Source: Gimesia aquarii
Lineage (GTDB): Bacteria; Planctomycetota; Planctomycetia; Planctomycetales; Planctomycetaceae
Reading direction: 5' to 3'
DNA: 64,000 nucleotides
NCBI RefSeq assembly: GCF_007748195.1
Contig: NZ_CP037920.1
Location: 3,101,501-3,165,500, forward strand
Shown: in pieces, positions 56,761-64,000 of the stretch
Position numbering within the stretch: position 1 is the first letter of the stretch
How the letters are laid out: each line of letters starts with the position of its first letter
Program-made: the position numbers and the translations under genes
The notes under the pieces: generated by a model
Seen by the model: the letters and a program-made list of their open reading frames with translations, nothing else
Database searches by the model: none
What the model was told of the DNA's origin: nothing

Positions 56761-57836
56761 TGTTTTCTCCGCAGTGTAGGGTGATGCCCTTCTGTTTTTA
56801 CTCGCACGCGATACAGACTCTTGTCAATTGTTACATATAAGACATTTTTCTCATTACCGATACCAAACTCGACATTACTGGGGATGCCTTTCCAGTCTTC
56901 AAACTCACCGCTCTGGTTGGTCGGTCCGGTTGGTAGAAATGCAAGTTCCTTTCCATGCGGATCAATGACCATCAGTCCGGGCTTTTTGAGACTTCGACAC
57001 GTAAGATATAGATTGCCTTGTGAATCCACAGTCATTCCATCACATCCGGCTTGCTTGCCGAAGTCGACGAGAGTGCGTCGCGATCCCGAAACAAATCCGT
57101 TTTTGTCGAGTGGAAATTCATAAACCTTCATCGCACCTTTGGTCGGTGGTGGGGCATTGGGGGCAACGTTGATTCCATCACTGCCGTTATTATGGTCTCC
57201 CACGTAAAGGGTCCGTTCATCCGGGCTGAGTGTGATGCCATTTGGTTTTTCCACATCGCGTGTGATTTCGACGATGCTTAAATCCTTGTTGAGACGATAT
57301 ACCGCACGATATTGAAGTTCCCGTGGTTCATCACCAATATAGCGGGGATCTGTGAAAAAGATTCGACCTTGTGAATCGATACACAGATCATTGGGTGCAT
57401 TGAAGCGTTTTCCATGAAAGCGATCAACGAGAGTTGTGCCTTTGCCTGTTTTTAAATCCCAGCGAATCAGACGTCGACCGCCTCCGTCTGCTCCATCACA
57501 TGAAATCAGGAATCCATTTGTATCGAAGGCCAGTCCGTTTGATTTACCACTGTTATTCGTGAATACTGTTGTTCGCTGTGTTTTGGGATCAAAGCGGAGA
57601 ATCATACCATTATCCGCTTTCCCAAAAGGCATATCGGTAAAATAAATGCTCCCATCGGGGGCGACTGCAGGTCCTTCCGTCAAGCCGCTGTTGATTTTTG
57701 CTTGACGAGTAAATAGCAATTCCAGTTTCACATTGTCGGGAAAGATAGGGTTCTGCTTAATTCCGTCAGCTCGAATGAATGGTGAGGTTACGCAATTGCA
57801 AATCAGAATGGTAATAGTTAAAACAATCCAGCGCAT
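56757..57836 (-). CDS. Secreted SMP-30/gluconolactonase-family protein
   Basis: Exported lactonase-like beta-propeller of 359 residues, first gene of the operon. Signal peptide VLTITILICNCVTSPFIRA. Metal-site segments of the SMP-30 family are present: LTEGPAVAPDGSIYFTD (Glu), FNAPNDLCIDSQGRIFFTD (Asn) and EKPNGITLSPDERTLYVGDH (Asp). It would open an aldonolactone or similar lactone in the periplasm before uptake. A candidate regulatory palindrome lies at 57873-57885 upstream, and the AraC-type regulator is divergent. Confidence 0.9.
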   Translation of the reverse strand: MRWIVLTITILICNCVTSPFIRADGIKQNPIFPDNVKLELLFTRQAKINSGLTEGPAVAPDGSIYFTDMPFGKADNGMILRFDPKTQRTTVFTNNSGKSNGLAFDTNGFLISCDGADGGGRRLIRWDLKTGKGTTLVDRFHGKRFNAPNDLCIDSQGRIFFTDPRYIGDEPRELQYRAVYRLNKDLSIVEITRDVEKPNGITLSPDERTLYVGDHNNGSDGINVAPNAPPPTKGAMKVYEFPLDKNGFVSGSRRTLVDFGKQAGCDGMTVDSQGNLYLTCRSLKKPGLMVIDPHGKELAFLPTGPTNQSGEFEDWKGIPSNVEFGIGNEKNVLYVTIDKSLYRVRVKTEGHHPTLRRKQ

Positions 57837-57872
57837 TTCGGAGTCCTCTGGAAGCTGATATACTTAAAGTTG

Positions 57873-57885
57873 TAACAGAATGTTA
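57873..57885. promoter_or_regulatory. Candidate operator palindrome in the AraC/SMP-30 promoter
   Basis: TAACA (57873-57877) and TGTTA (57881-57885) with a GAA spacer, 37 bases before the SMP-30 start and 92 before the AraC start. AraC proteins more often bind direct repeats, so the assignment is weak. Confidence 0.3.
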
Positions 57886-57976
57886 TTCTAGGTCTGCTCA
57901 GTATATGCTGTGAAATCAGAATCAGCCGAATGTCAGTTGAAATCGGACGAGAGATAAAATACCCAGGCACACCACA

Positions 57977-58882
57977 ATGAAGAAAACACGCGTTTCTGGA
58001 TCGCAAAAAGAATCTTCAAATCGCGCAGATTTCTTGATAGACGTCGACAAGAGCTATTTAGCATACTCACTTCCTGTGCCACGACCGTTTGTCCATTTCC
58101 GGTCGGGACACTTTCCTGCGGGTACAATCACTCAAAAACACAGTCACTCCATTATGGCGATGCATGGAAGCCTTCAAGGCCCACTTACATTAAAGACTTC
58201 TATTGGTGATTACACACTCGATGCTGGCGACTTCTGCATTCTTGCTCCTGGAACTCATCACTTCTGGTCGAATTCTGGGACACACACAGCAGCAACGCTT
58301 TCGTTTCTGATTGATACCGATCACCCAGGCAGCTGGTCAGCCAGTTCGGGTGTTGTTGAAGCCTGTGGTGAGTTAAGACAGTTAGTTCAAGACGTTCATT
58401 GTTTCAGTTCCTCGGGTGATCCGGACCTGCAACATGCTTTCTGGCAAATTGCTGACCAGCTTACGATTGAGCGTCCCTGGAAAAAGCTGGGAGTGACCGG
58501 GCGACTGTGGACATTTTTATCGATTGTTCTCGAACGTCTGTCTCCAGACTCGGGTAATGACGCGGAACATGACGTGGCTCAGCAGATTCGGCGTCTATTG
58601 CTCAGTCGAGTGAATGACCGATTAACAATTGCTGACGTGGCTGCAGCAGTTCATGTGGGCGCTACACAAGCCAAAGAAGTTTTTCGAACCACATTTGGTT
58701 GCGGGATCATGACCTACTTCAACGAACTCAAAATCTGGCAAGCCAAACGACTGCTCTGTGATCCTAATCTGACTATCGATCAGATAAGCAGCAAGCTGGG
58801 ATTTTCTTCACCTACCTACTTTAGCCAGACATTTCGAAAACACACGGGGGAAACACCGTCCGACTTTCGCAAGCAGCGGTAA
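57977..58882 (+). CDS. AraC-family regulator with cupin sensor domain
   Basis: 301 residues. An N-terminal cupin-type ligand domain (HFPAGTITQKHSHSIMAMHG, then LDAGDFCILAPGTHHFW) is joined to a C-terminal double helix-turn-helix of AraC type: RLTIADVAAAVHVGATQAKE, IWQAKRLLCDPNLTIDQISS, KLGFSSPTYFSQTFRKHTGE. It is divergent from the seven-gene operon with a 140-base shared promoter and is the obvious activator candidate for it; its effector is probably a sugar or sugar acid. Weak AGG about 10 bases before the ATG. Confidence 0.92.
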   Translation: MKKTRVSGSQKESSNRADFLIDVDKSYLAYSLPVPRPFVHFRSGHFPAGTITQKHSHSIMAMHGSLQGPLTLKTSIGDYTLDAGDFCILAPGTHHFWSNSGTHTAATLSFLIDTDHPGSWSASSGVVEACGELRQLVQDVHCFSSSGDPDLQHAFWQIADQLTIERPWKKLGVTGRLWTFLSIVLERLSPDSGNDAEHDVAQQIRRLLLSRVNDRLTIADVAAAVHVGATQAKEVFRTTFGCGIMTYFNELKIWQAKRLLCDPNLTIDQISSKLGFSSPTYFSQTFRKHTGETPSDFRKQR

Positions 58883-58940
58883 GTCATTGGAATGATGATG
58901 CCAGGCGGCAGTTCTTCTGCAAAGCTTTTCATTTATCAAA

Positions 58941-58964
58941 AAAAACATGGATAACAATGTTATC
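58941..58964 (-). terminator. Weak terminator after the DUF1501 gene (pair D)
   Basis: GATAAC (58950-58955) pairs with GTTATC (58959-58964) around AAT. On the minus strand a run of U follows after four bases (A-tract at 58938-58945). The stem is short and AT-rich, so efficiency is doubtful. It lies about 118 bases past the stop at 59082. Confidence 0.35.
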
Positions 58965-59081
58965 AGCAGCAGATTTCTATTCCCGTTTTCCTGGTCAGAA
59001 ATCGGAACAGTATTTGGACAATCCATTCTCTTGCAAAAAAACTGTAGGTGATTTGTAAATCACTCTGAGTCTATCCACAAC

Positions 59082-60488
59082 TTAAGCAATGATTTCCTTC
59101 ACTACATTTCCAGCCACATCAGTGAGACGATAATCGCGACCACTGTGGCGGTACGTCAGCTTTTCGTGATCGACGCCCAGGAGATGGAGAATGGTGGCCT
59201 GCAGATCATGAACGTGGACAGGGTTCTCTTCGATGTTAAAACCGAAGTCATCAGTACGTCCATGAACGTGACCACGTTTCAACCCACCGCCCGCCATCCA
59301 GAGACTGAAAGCATTCGGATGATGGTCGCGTCCTTCCTTACCAGCAGTGCTACCACGACGGACTTCACCCATGGGGGTTCGACCAAACTCACCCGCCCAA
59401 ACGACGAGTGTGTCATCAAGCAAACCACGTTGTCTCAGATCTTTGAGTAAACCACCGGCAGGTAGGTCCGTCATACCGCAATTGAGCTCCAGACGCTTAT
59501 CTAGCGAACTGTGATGGTCCCACGTCGAATGGACGAGATGCACGAAACGCACGCCCCGTTCCACCATACGACGTGCCAAGAGACAGTTCGTGCCGAAGGA
59601 TCGCGTTTTTTTAGCATCAACCCCATACATGGTTCTCGTAGTAGCAGTCTCTTTACTGAAATCGAGCAACTCTGGGGCGGCGCTTTGCATACGAAAGGCC
59701 ATCTCATAGGAGGCAATGCGTGAGGCAATCTCGGTATCACCTGTAGACTGTTGATGCATTTGATTGAGATCACTTAATACGTCAAGTCGAGCGCGTTGTG
59801 TTGAAGCACTGATGCCATCTGGACGTTTGAGATAGAGGATAGGATCACCGGAGTTACGAAAACTGACACCACGATAGGTCGAAGGCATAAACCCACTGGA
59901 CCAAAGCGAACTGCCAGCCCCTTCCAGGCCGTGACCATCATCCGATGTGAGGACCATATATCCTGGTAGATTCTTGCAGGCACTACCAAGGCCGTAGTTG
60001 ACCCACGAACCAATGCTTGGATTACCAAACAGAGGCGTACCGCAGTGCATCAATAATTGTGCGGGATCGTGATTGCTTTGCTCACAGTGCATCGAGCGAA
60101 TGAGGCATATCTCGTCTGCCATTTTCGCAGTGTGTGGCAGCAGTTCAGAAATCTCAACTCCACTTTGTCCCTGTCGTTGAAATTTGCGGGGACTGGCCAT
60201 CACTCTTTCGAGTATTCCCCCGGTAGCGCTCTTTTTAGCTTGCACGAGCGACTCTGGGATCGGCTCGCCATGCAAGGGAGCCATCTTTGGTTTTGGGTCG
60301 AATAGATCGATATGTGAAGGACCTCCCATCATGAAGATGAAGATCACATTTTTCGCACGAGGATTAAAGTGTGTCTGAGAGGCGGATGTATGGCCTTCTT
60401 GCGCAAGCAAATGCCAAAGTGCCATTGCGCCGAATCCATGGGAGTTCCGAGTCAGGAAGTCGCGGCGTGAGAAATTAGAAGTAAACAT
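59082..60488 (-). CDS. DUF1501 family protein, Tat-exported (pair D)
   Basis: Exported protein of 468 residues with a near-consensus Tat signal, SRRDFLTRNSHGFGAMALW. Landmarks: MMGGPSHIDLFDPKPKM, TWDHHSSLDKRL, GEFGRTPMGEVRRG and GRDHHPNAFSLWMAGGG. It matches the pair A protein at 5306 in its WSSGFMPSTYRG and EIASRIASYEMAFRMQS segments. It follows the cytochrome partner by 17 bases. The operon ends here. Confidence 0.92.
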   Translation of the reverse strand: MFTSNFSRRDFLTRNSHGFGAMALWHLLAQEGHTSASQTHFNPRAKNVIFIFMMGGPSHIDLFDPKPKMAPLHGEPIPESLVQAKKSATGGILERVMASPRKFQRQGQSGVEISELLPHTAKMADEICLIRSMHCEQSNHDPAQLLMHCGTPLFGNPSIGSWVNYGLGSACKNLPGYMVLTSDDGHGLEGAGSSLWSSGFMPSTYRGVSFRNSGDPILYLKRPDGISASTQRARLDVLSDLNQMHQQSTGDTEIASRIASYEMAFRMQSAAPELLDFSKETATTRTMYGVDAKKTRSFGTNCLLARRMVERGVRFVHLVHSTWDHHSSLDKRLELNCGMTDLPAGGLLKDLRQRGLLDDTLVVWAGEFGRTPMGEVRRGSTAGKEGRDHHPNAFSLWMAGGGLKRGHVHGRTDDFGFNIEENPVHVHDLQATILHLLGVDHEKLTYRHSGRDYRLTDVAGNVVKEIIA

Positions 60489-60505
60489 TGATCAGGTTCC
60501 TAAGG

Positions 60506-63091
60506 TTATTCACGAGTAATCGTTTCATCAAGGTTCAGTAATACACTGGAAAGCGCAATCCACGCTGCATATTCCACAGGATCACCCTGGGGCGTCGATT
60601 CCAGTAGTAGCTCGCGCAGCGACGATGGTTCGTTATTGAAAAGCGTTTTCTGCTGTTCAAGATACTTGAGTAGTCTCTTCGATTCTGCTGGTTGCGGAGG
60701 ACGCGCAAGGACCAGCATATACGCACGGTTGAGACGGCTCTGATTGGAACTGCTTGACTCACGTATGACATGTGATGTAAGCGACCGTGCCGCTTCAAGG
60801 AAAACAGGATCGTTCAGAAGATTAAGTGCTTGCAGTGGTGTATTCGAACGCTCACGACGCGTGCAACTGCTACTGGTATCTGGCAGATCAAAAGTGACGA
60901 ATTGGGCAAAAGGGGAAGTACGTTGAATGAAAGTGTAAAGACCACGACGATAGCGATCTGCTCCCGAACTGACCTTCCACTCGTTACTATAGCCGGCTTT
61001 AGAGACGCTATCGGGTTGTTGTGGCTTTACACTAGGGCCACCAATTGTATGAGAAAGTAGCCCGCTTACTTTGAGTATCGAATCTCGTACCATTTCAGCA
61101 GAAAGACGGAGTCGTGACTGTCTTGCGAGTAGTTCATTATCAGGATCGAGTGTTGTGAGTTCCGGTCGAGCACGTGAGGACTGCTTGTAAGTTTGAGAAG
61201 TTACGATCACACGTAGTAATTCTTTAGTACTCCAATTACGCTGTTGAAACTTCAGAGCCAGCCAGTCGAGTAACTCAGGATGAGAGGGCCGATCTCCACG
61301 CACCCCGAAATTTTCTGACGTTGCCACGATACCGCGACCAAATAGCTCCTGCCAAAGACGGTTTACCGTGACTCGTGCTGTGAGTGGATGTTCCGGTGAA
61401 ACCAGCCAGCGTGCCAGTGCGAGACGATCTGGCTGACTGTTATGTGTGTTAAGTCGAGGTAAAGCTGCTGGTGTGTCTGCTTTCACTTTATCACCATGAC
61501 GGCGATAATTTCCTCGAATATGAATGTGTGTTGCCCTTGGAATGACCGACTGCATCATCCCGGGAGCGCGTGTCAATTTTGGAAGTTCGTTTTTCCATGT
61601 TTTGATCTGAGCACGAACTTCACTCAGTTTGAGTTCCTTGGCTTTGGCATTGTAAACAGAAGGGATGTTGTCCAGAAAATAGTCAATTAATCGATCTTGT
61701 TGATCCTGTGTCCTTTGTGCAAGAGGTGTCTTTATAATATTGAGGCCTTCCAGTTGTCCTTCACCCAGATTTTGACCCCACTGAAGTCCTAACAGTTCCA
61801 GTTTACGATCCCAGGAAAAGTCATCACCCGGATGCGCTTCGGCATGCAGGATTTGTTTTTCCCAATCTGCCTGAAGTGTGGCAAGGGCCTCAGAAATCGG
61901 TGCGAGTCGCTTGGCTCGCTTTTGATCATAGACCTGCTTTGCTTTGAGCCAAGGCTTCAGTTCACCGGGCAGCGGTGCATTGAAGTTTGCTTCATCTGCA
62001 TTATTAAAGAAGTCATAAAACTGGTAAAATTCGCGCTGTGAGATCGCATCGAATTTGTGATCATGACATTCGGCGCAAGCAAATGTGAGTGCGAGCCATA
62101 TCGTACTTACGGTTGAGGTACGATCGATTACTTGCCGCACACGAAATTCTTCGAGCCCCGCGCCTCCTTCACGGTTGCTCAATGTGTTACGCAAGAAACC
62201 GGTGGCAGTCCGTTGTGAAACGGTGGCATTCGGAAACAGATCGCCTGCAAGTTGCTCGATTGTAAATTGATCAAAGGGCATATCACGATTAAACGCGTCC
62301 ACCACCCATTGCCTGTATCGCCAGGCAACAGGACGAAGGAAATCTTGAAGATAGCCATCGCTGTCCCCATAATGCGCGAGATCTAACCACCAGCGTGCCC
62401 AACGCTCACCAAAATGCTCGGAAGCAAGCAAGCGGTCAACGACTCGCTCATAGGCATCGGTCCGACGATCATTAACGAACGCGTCAACTTCCAGTGGTGA
62501 AGGGGGGAGGCCGATCAGATCGAGACTCAAACGCCGGATTAACGTCGATCGATTCGCTTCCGGTGAAGGGGTAATCTTTTCCTGTGCCAAACGTGTCTGA
62601 ATGAAGCGATCAATGGCATGATCAACCCCAGTGACTTTTGGCGGCTCTTGGTATTTTGGTGGAATGAATGCCCAGTGTGCTTCGTAGCGTGCGCCTTGCT
62701 TTACCCAACGGCGTAATGTTTCCTGTTGGTCTGCTGTGAGCTGTTTTCCTGACTCTTTTGGTGGCATTAGTAAATCAGTGTCTTTGGTAAAAATGCGTTG
62801 AATGAGCGCACTCTGACCTGTCTTCCCCGGTATGATGGCCCGTGATCCGGATTCCAGCGTTGCCAAAGCACCCTTCTCAGAATCGAGCCGTAACCCGGCT
62901 TCGCGTTTTGTTTTATCAAAGCCATGGCAGGTAAAACAATTCTCCGCAAGGATGGGCAGTACATCTCGATTGTATCGCACCTCTTGAGCGATAGATGATC
63001 TGTCTTGAATTAAAACCATCATCACCGTAGCAACAATGGCGAGCCAGACAGTCCAGGATTGACTGGATACAAAGCGGGGAAAGGGTGTCAT
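60506..63091 (-). CDS. Cytochrome c / DUF1549 / DUF1553 protein (PSD1 type, pair D)
   Basis: Periplasmic protein of 861 residues, the shortest of the four here. Signal peptide (TVWLAIVATVMMVLI core), cytochrome domain with CFTCHGFDKTKREAGLRL and LLMPPKESGK, DUF1549 (TLIRRLSLDLIGLPPS, FGERWARWWLDLAHYGDSDG) with CAECHDHKFDA, then a short linker with no carbohydrate-binding-like insert, and DUF1553 (HPLTARVTVNRLWQELFGRG). GGAG about 11 bases before the ATG supports the start. It is divergent from the XylR-type regulator, which likely controls it. Confidence 0.92.
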   Translation of the reverse strand: MTPFPRFVSSQSWTVWLAIVATVMMVLIQDRSSIAQEVRYNRDVLPILAENCFTCHGFDKTKREAGLRLDSEKGALATLESGSRAIIPGKTGQSALIQRIFTKDTDLLMPPKESGKQLTADQQETLRRWVKQGARYEAHWAFIPPKYQEPPKVTGVDHAIDRFIQTRLAQEKITPSPEANRSTLIRRLSLDLIGLPPSPLEVDAFVNDRRTDAYERVVDRLLASEHFGERWARWWLDLAHYGDSDGYLQDFLRPVAWRYRQWVVDAFNRDMPFDQFTIEQLAGDLFPNATVSQRTATGFLRNTLSNREGGAGLEEFRVRQVIDRTSTVSTIWLALTFACAECHDHKFDAISQREFYQFYDFFNNADEANFNAPLPGELKPWLKAKQVYDQKRAKRLAPISEALATLQADWEKQILHAEAHPGDDFSWDRKLELLGLQWGQNLGEGQLEGLNIIKTPLAQRTQDQQDRLIDYFLDNIPSVYNAKAKELKLSEVRAQIKTWKNELPKLTRAPGMMQSVIPRATHIHIRGNYRRHGDKVKADTPAALPRLNTHNSQPDRLALARWLVSPEHPLTARVTVNRLWQELFGRGIVATSENFGVRGDRPSHPELLDWLALKFQQRNWSTKELLRVIVTSQTYKQSSRARPELTTLDPDNELLARQSRLRLSAEMVRDSILKVSGLLSHTIGGPSVKPQQPDSVSKAGYSNEWKVSSGADRYRRGLYTFIQRTSPFAQFVTFDLPDTSSSCTRRERSNTPLQALNLLNDPVFLEAARSLTSHVIRESSSSNQSRLNRAYMLVLARPPQPAESKRLLKYLEQQKTLFNNEPSSLRELLLESTPQGDPVEYAAWIALSSVLLNLDETITRE

Positions 63092-63181
63092 AACAATCTA
63101 CTCCAGCAATTGTGTCAAAAGAGGCATAGCACTCATTTGAATAAACTATAATGTAGACCTGATGCATCAGACAGGATATAA

Positions 63182-63210
63182 TGCGCAAATATTTTGATGT
63201 TTTGCGCAAA
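63182..63210. promoter_or_regulatory. Two TGCGCAAA repeats 21 bp apart (candidate AraC/XylR-type operator)
   Basis: TGCGCAAA occurs at 63182-63189 and again at 63203-63210, 21 bases apart start to start, on the same helix face. The second copy is part of a perfect palindrome, TTTGCGCAAA (63201-63210). E. coli AraC and XylR bind tandem half-sites with the same 21-bp period. The repeats lie between the divergent cytochrome and regulator genes. If the regulator starts at 63181 they would be inside its frame instead. Confidence 0.5.
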
Positions 63211-63234
63211 CGCTTTTTTCTGGTCGAGCTTTGT

Positions 63235-64000
63235 ATGTTAACTAGCCAACCACAAAGAATTGCTTTATTGATAGACACTTCAGTGACTTTCAGTAGCCTT
63301 GTGATTCGTGGTGTCGCTCAGTACGCACGCGAACAACCTTCCTGGCAGATTTTCTTACAGCCACGGGGAGTTCGTGAACATTCCAGCGTCCCCCGGCATT
63401 GGGAAGTGGATGGGGTAATTACACGTGTGACACACCGCACTCAAGCTGCAGCCTTAAAACGGTTGGGTATTCCGGTAATCAATGTCTCTCGAAGTGTCGT
63501 ACCAGGATTTTCGATACCACAAGTTCGTATCGACGAATGTGAGTCGGCACGATTGGCTGCAACACATCTATTGGAACGAGGATTTCGCTCACTTGCATAT
63601 TACAGCGTACCAGAGCATCCTCATTACGAAGATCAGATGGGACCCACTTTTGCGGAAGTCGTTCAAAGTGGGGGAGGAGCTTGCGCGTACTTCAAAGAAT
63701 GGCGTCGTAAACGATCAAGTCAAAATGTAACAATTGCGGAATTGAGTGCCTGGTTACAAACCCTTCCCAAGCCAGTTGGTATTCTTGCTTGGGATGCCGT
63801 ACATGGCCACATCCTTTGTGAAGCATGTGTTTCAGCCGGATTCCGGATTCCGGAGGAAGTGGCAATCGTTTGTGGAGAAGACGATGAGCTTTTCTGTCAG
63901 ATTTCCTACCCTCCTTTATCGGCCGTCGATTGTGGACCAGAGCGTATTGGTTATGAAGCGGCTGCTCTACTCGCGCGTTGTTTATCAAATAAGAAGCTAA
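63235..64000 (+). CDS. XylR-type transcriptional regulator, N-terminal part (cut by window end)
   Basis: An open frame runs uninterrupted to the last base, 255 codons so far. It begins at once with a periplasmic-binding-protein-like ligand domain: PQRIALLIDTSVTFSSLVIR, VDGVITRVTHRTQ, RLAATHLLERGFRSLAYY, then GILAWDAVHGHILCEAC and VAIVCGEDDELFC. There is no N-terminal LacI helix-turn-helix, so the DNA-binding domain should be C-terminal, probably AraC-type as in XylR, beyond the window. The ATG at 63235 fits the usual N-terminus; an in-frame ATG at 63181 with AGGA four bases upstream would add 18 residues. Likely controls the divergent pair D operon in response to a sugar (inference). Confidence 0.8.
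   Translation, partial: MLTSQPQRIALLIDTSVTFSSLVIRGVAQYAREQPSWQIFLQPRGVREHSSVPRHWEVDGVITRVTHRTQAAALKRLGIPVINVSRSVVPGFSIPQVRIDECESARLAATHLLERGFRSLAYYSVPEHPHYEDQMGPTFAEVVQSGGGACAYFKEWRRKRSSQNVTIAELSAWLQTLPKPVGILAWDAVHGHILCEACVSAGFRIPEEVAIVCGEDDELFCQISYPPLSAVDCGPERIGYEAAALLARCLSNKKL

Overview
The window is a chromosomal stretch of a planctomycete, most likely order Planctomycetales and perhaps Gimesia-like. The evidence is the gene families: four pairs of a cytochrome-c/DUF1549/DUF1553 protein with a Tat-exported DUF1501 protein, a BBP7-type outer-membrane barrel, a membrane Ser/Thr kinase divergent from an ECF sigma factor, and glycine- or histidine-rich secreted proteins of planctomycete type. 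Base composition looks moderate (roughly 45-50 % GC by eye). I saw no rRNA, tRNA, CRISPR array, insertion sequence or prophage. Genes sit on both strands in short operons.

Layout. 0-5 kb: ftsY, a rhamnulokinase, a miniature TMEM43-like membrane protein and a BBP7 barrel. 5-10 kb: first cytochrome/DUF1501 pair. 10-12 kb: secreted PIG-L deacetylase and a glycine-rich secreted protein, each with a clear terminator. 12.6-15.2 kb: a small-molecule kinase followed by an enolase homologue with two altered active-site positions, closed by a bidirectional terminator. 15-21 kb: His/Cys-rich secreted protein, Ser/Thr kinase, ECF sigma factor, LOG-family protein, STAS protein. 21-35 kb: HEAT-repeat lipoprotein, two alpha/beta hydrolases, an ABC ATPase coupled to a large membrane-anchored protein, a proline-rich secreted protein, a YiiD-like thioesterase and a giant MscS channel. 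35-39 kb: a GGDEF/EAL signalling protein and a methyltransferase-like membrane protein.

39-64 kb is the most interesting part: three catabolic-looking modules, each with a cytochrome/DUF1501 pair and a dedicated regulator. (1) IclR regulator - cytochrome protein - DUF1501 - a single-chain ethanolamine ammonia-lyase in which EutB and EutC are fused behind a twin-arginine signal. (2) A seven-gene minus-strand operon: SMP-30 lactonase, NHL protein, Ldh-type oxidoreductase, double cupin, Nramp-like transporter, cytochrome protein with a doubled haem domain, DUF1501; a cupin-AraC regulator lies divergent to it. (3) Cytochrome protein - DUF1501, divergent from a XylR-type regulator cut by the window end, with two TGCGCAAA repeats 21 bp apart in the shared promoter.

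The strongest candidates for undescribed biology are the Tat-exported EutB-EutC fusion, the kinase plus atypical enolase pair, and the SMP-30/Ldh/cupin/Nramp-like operon.
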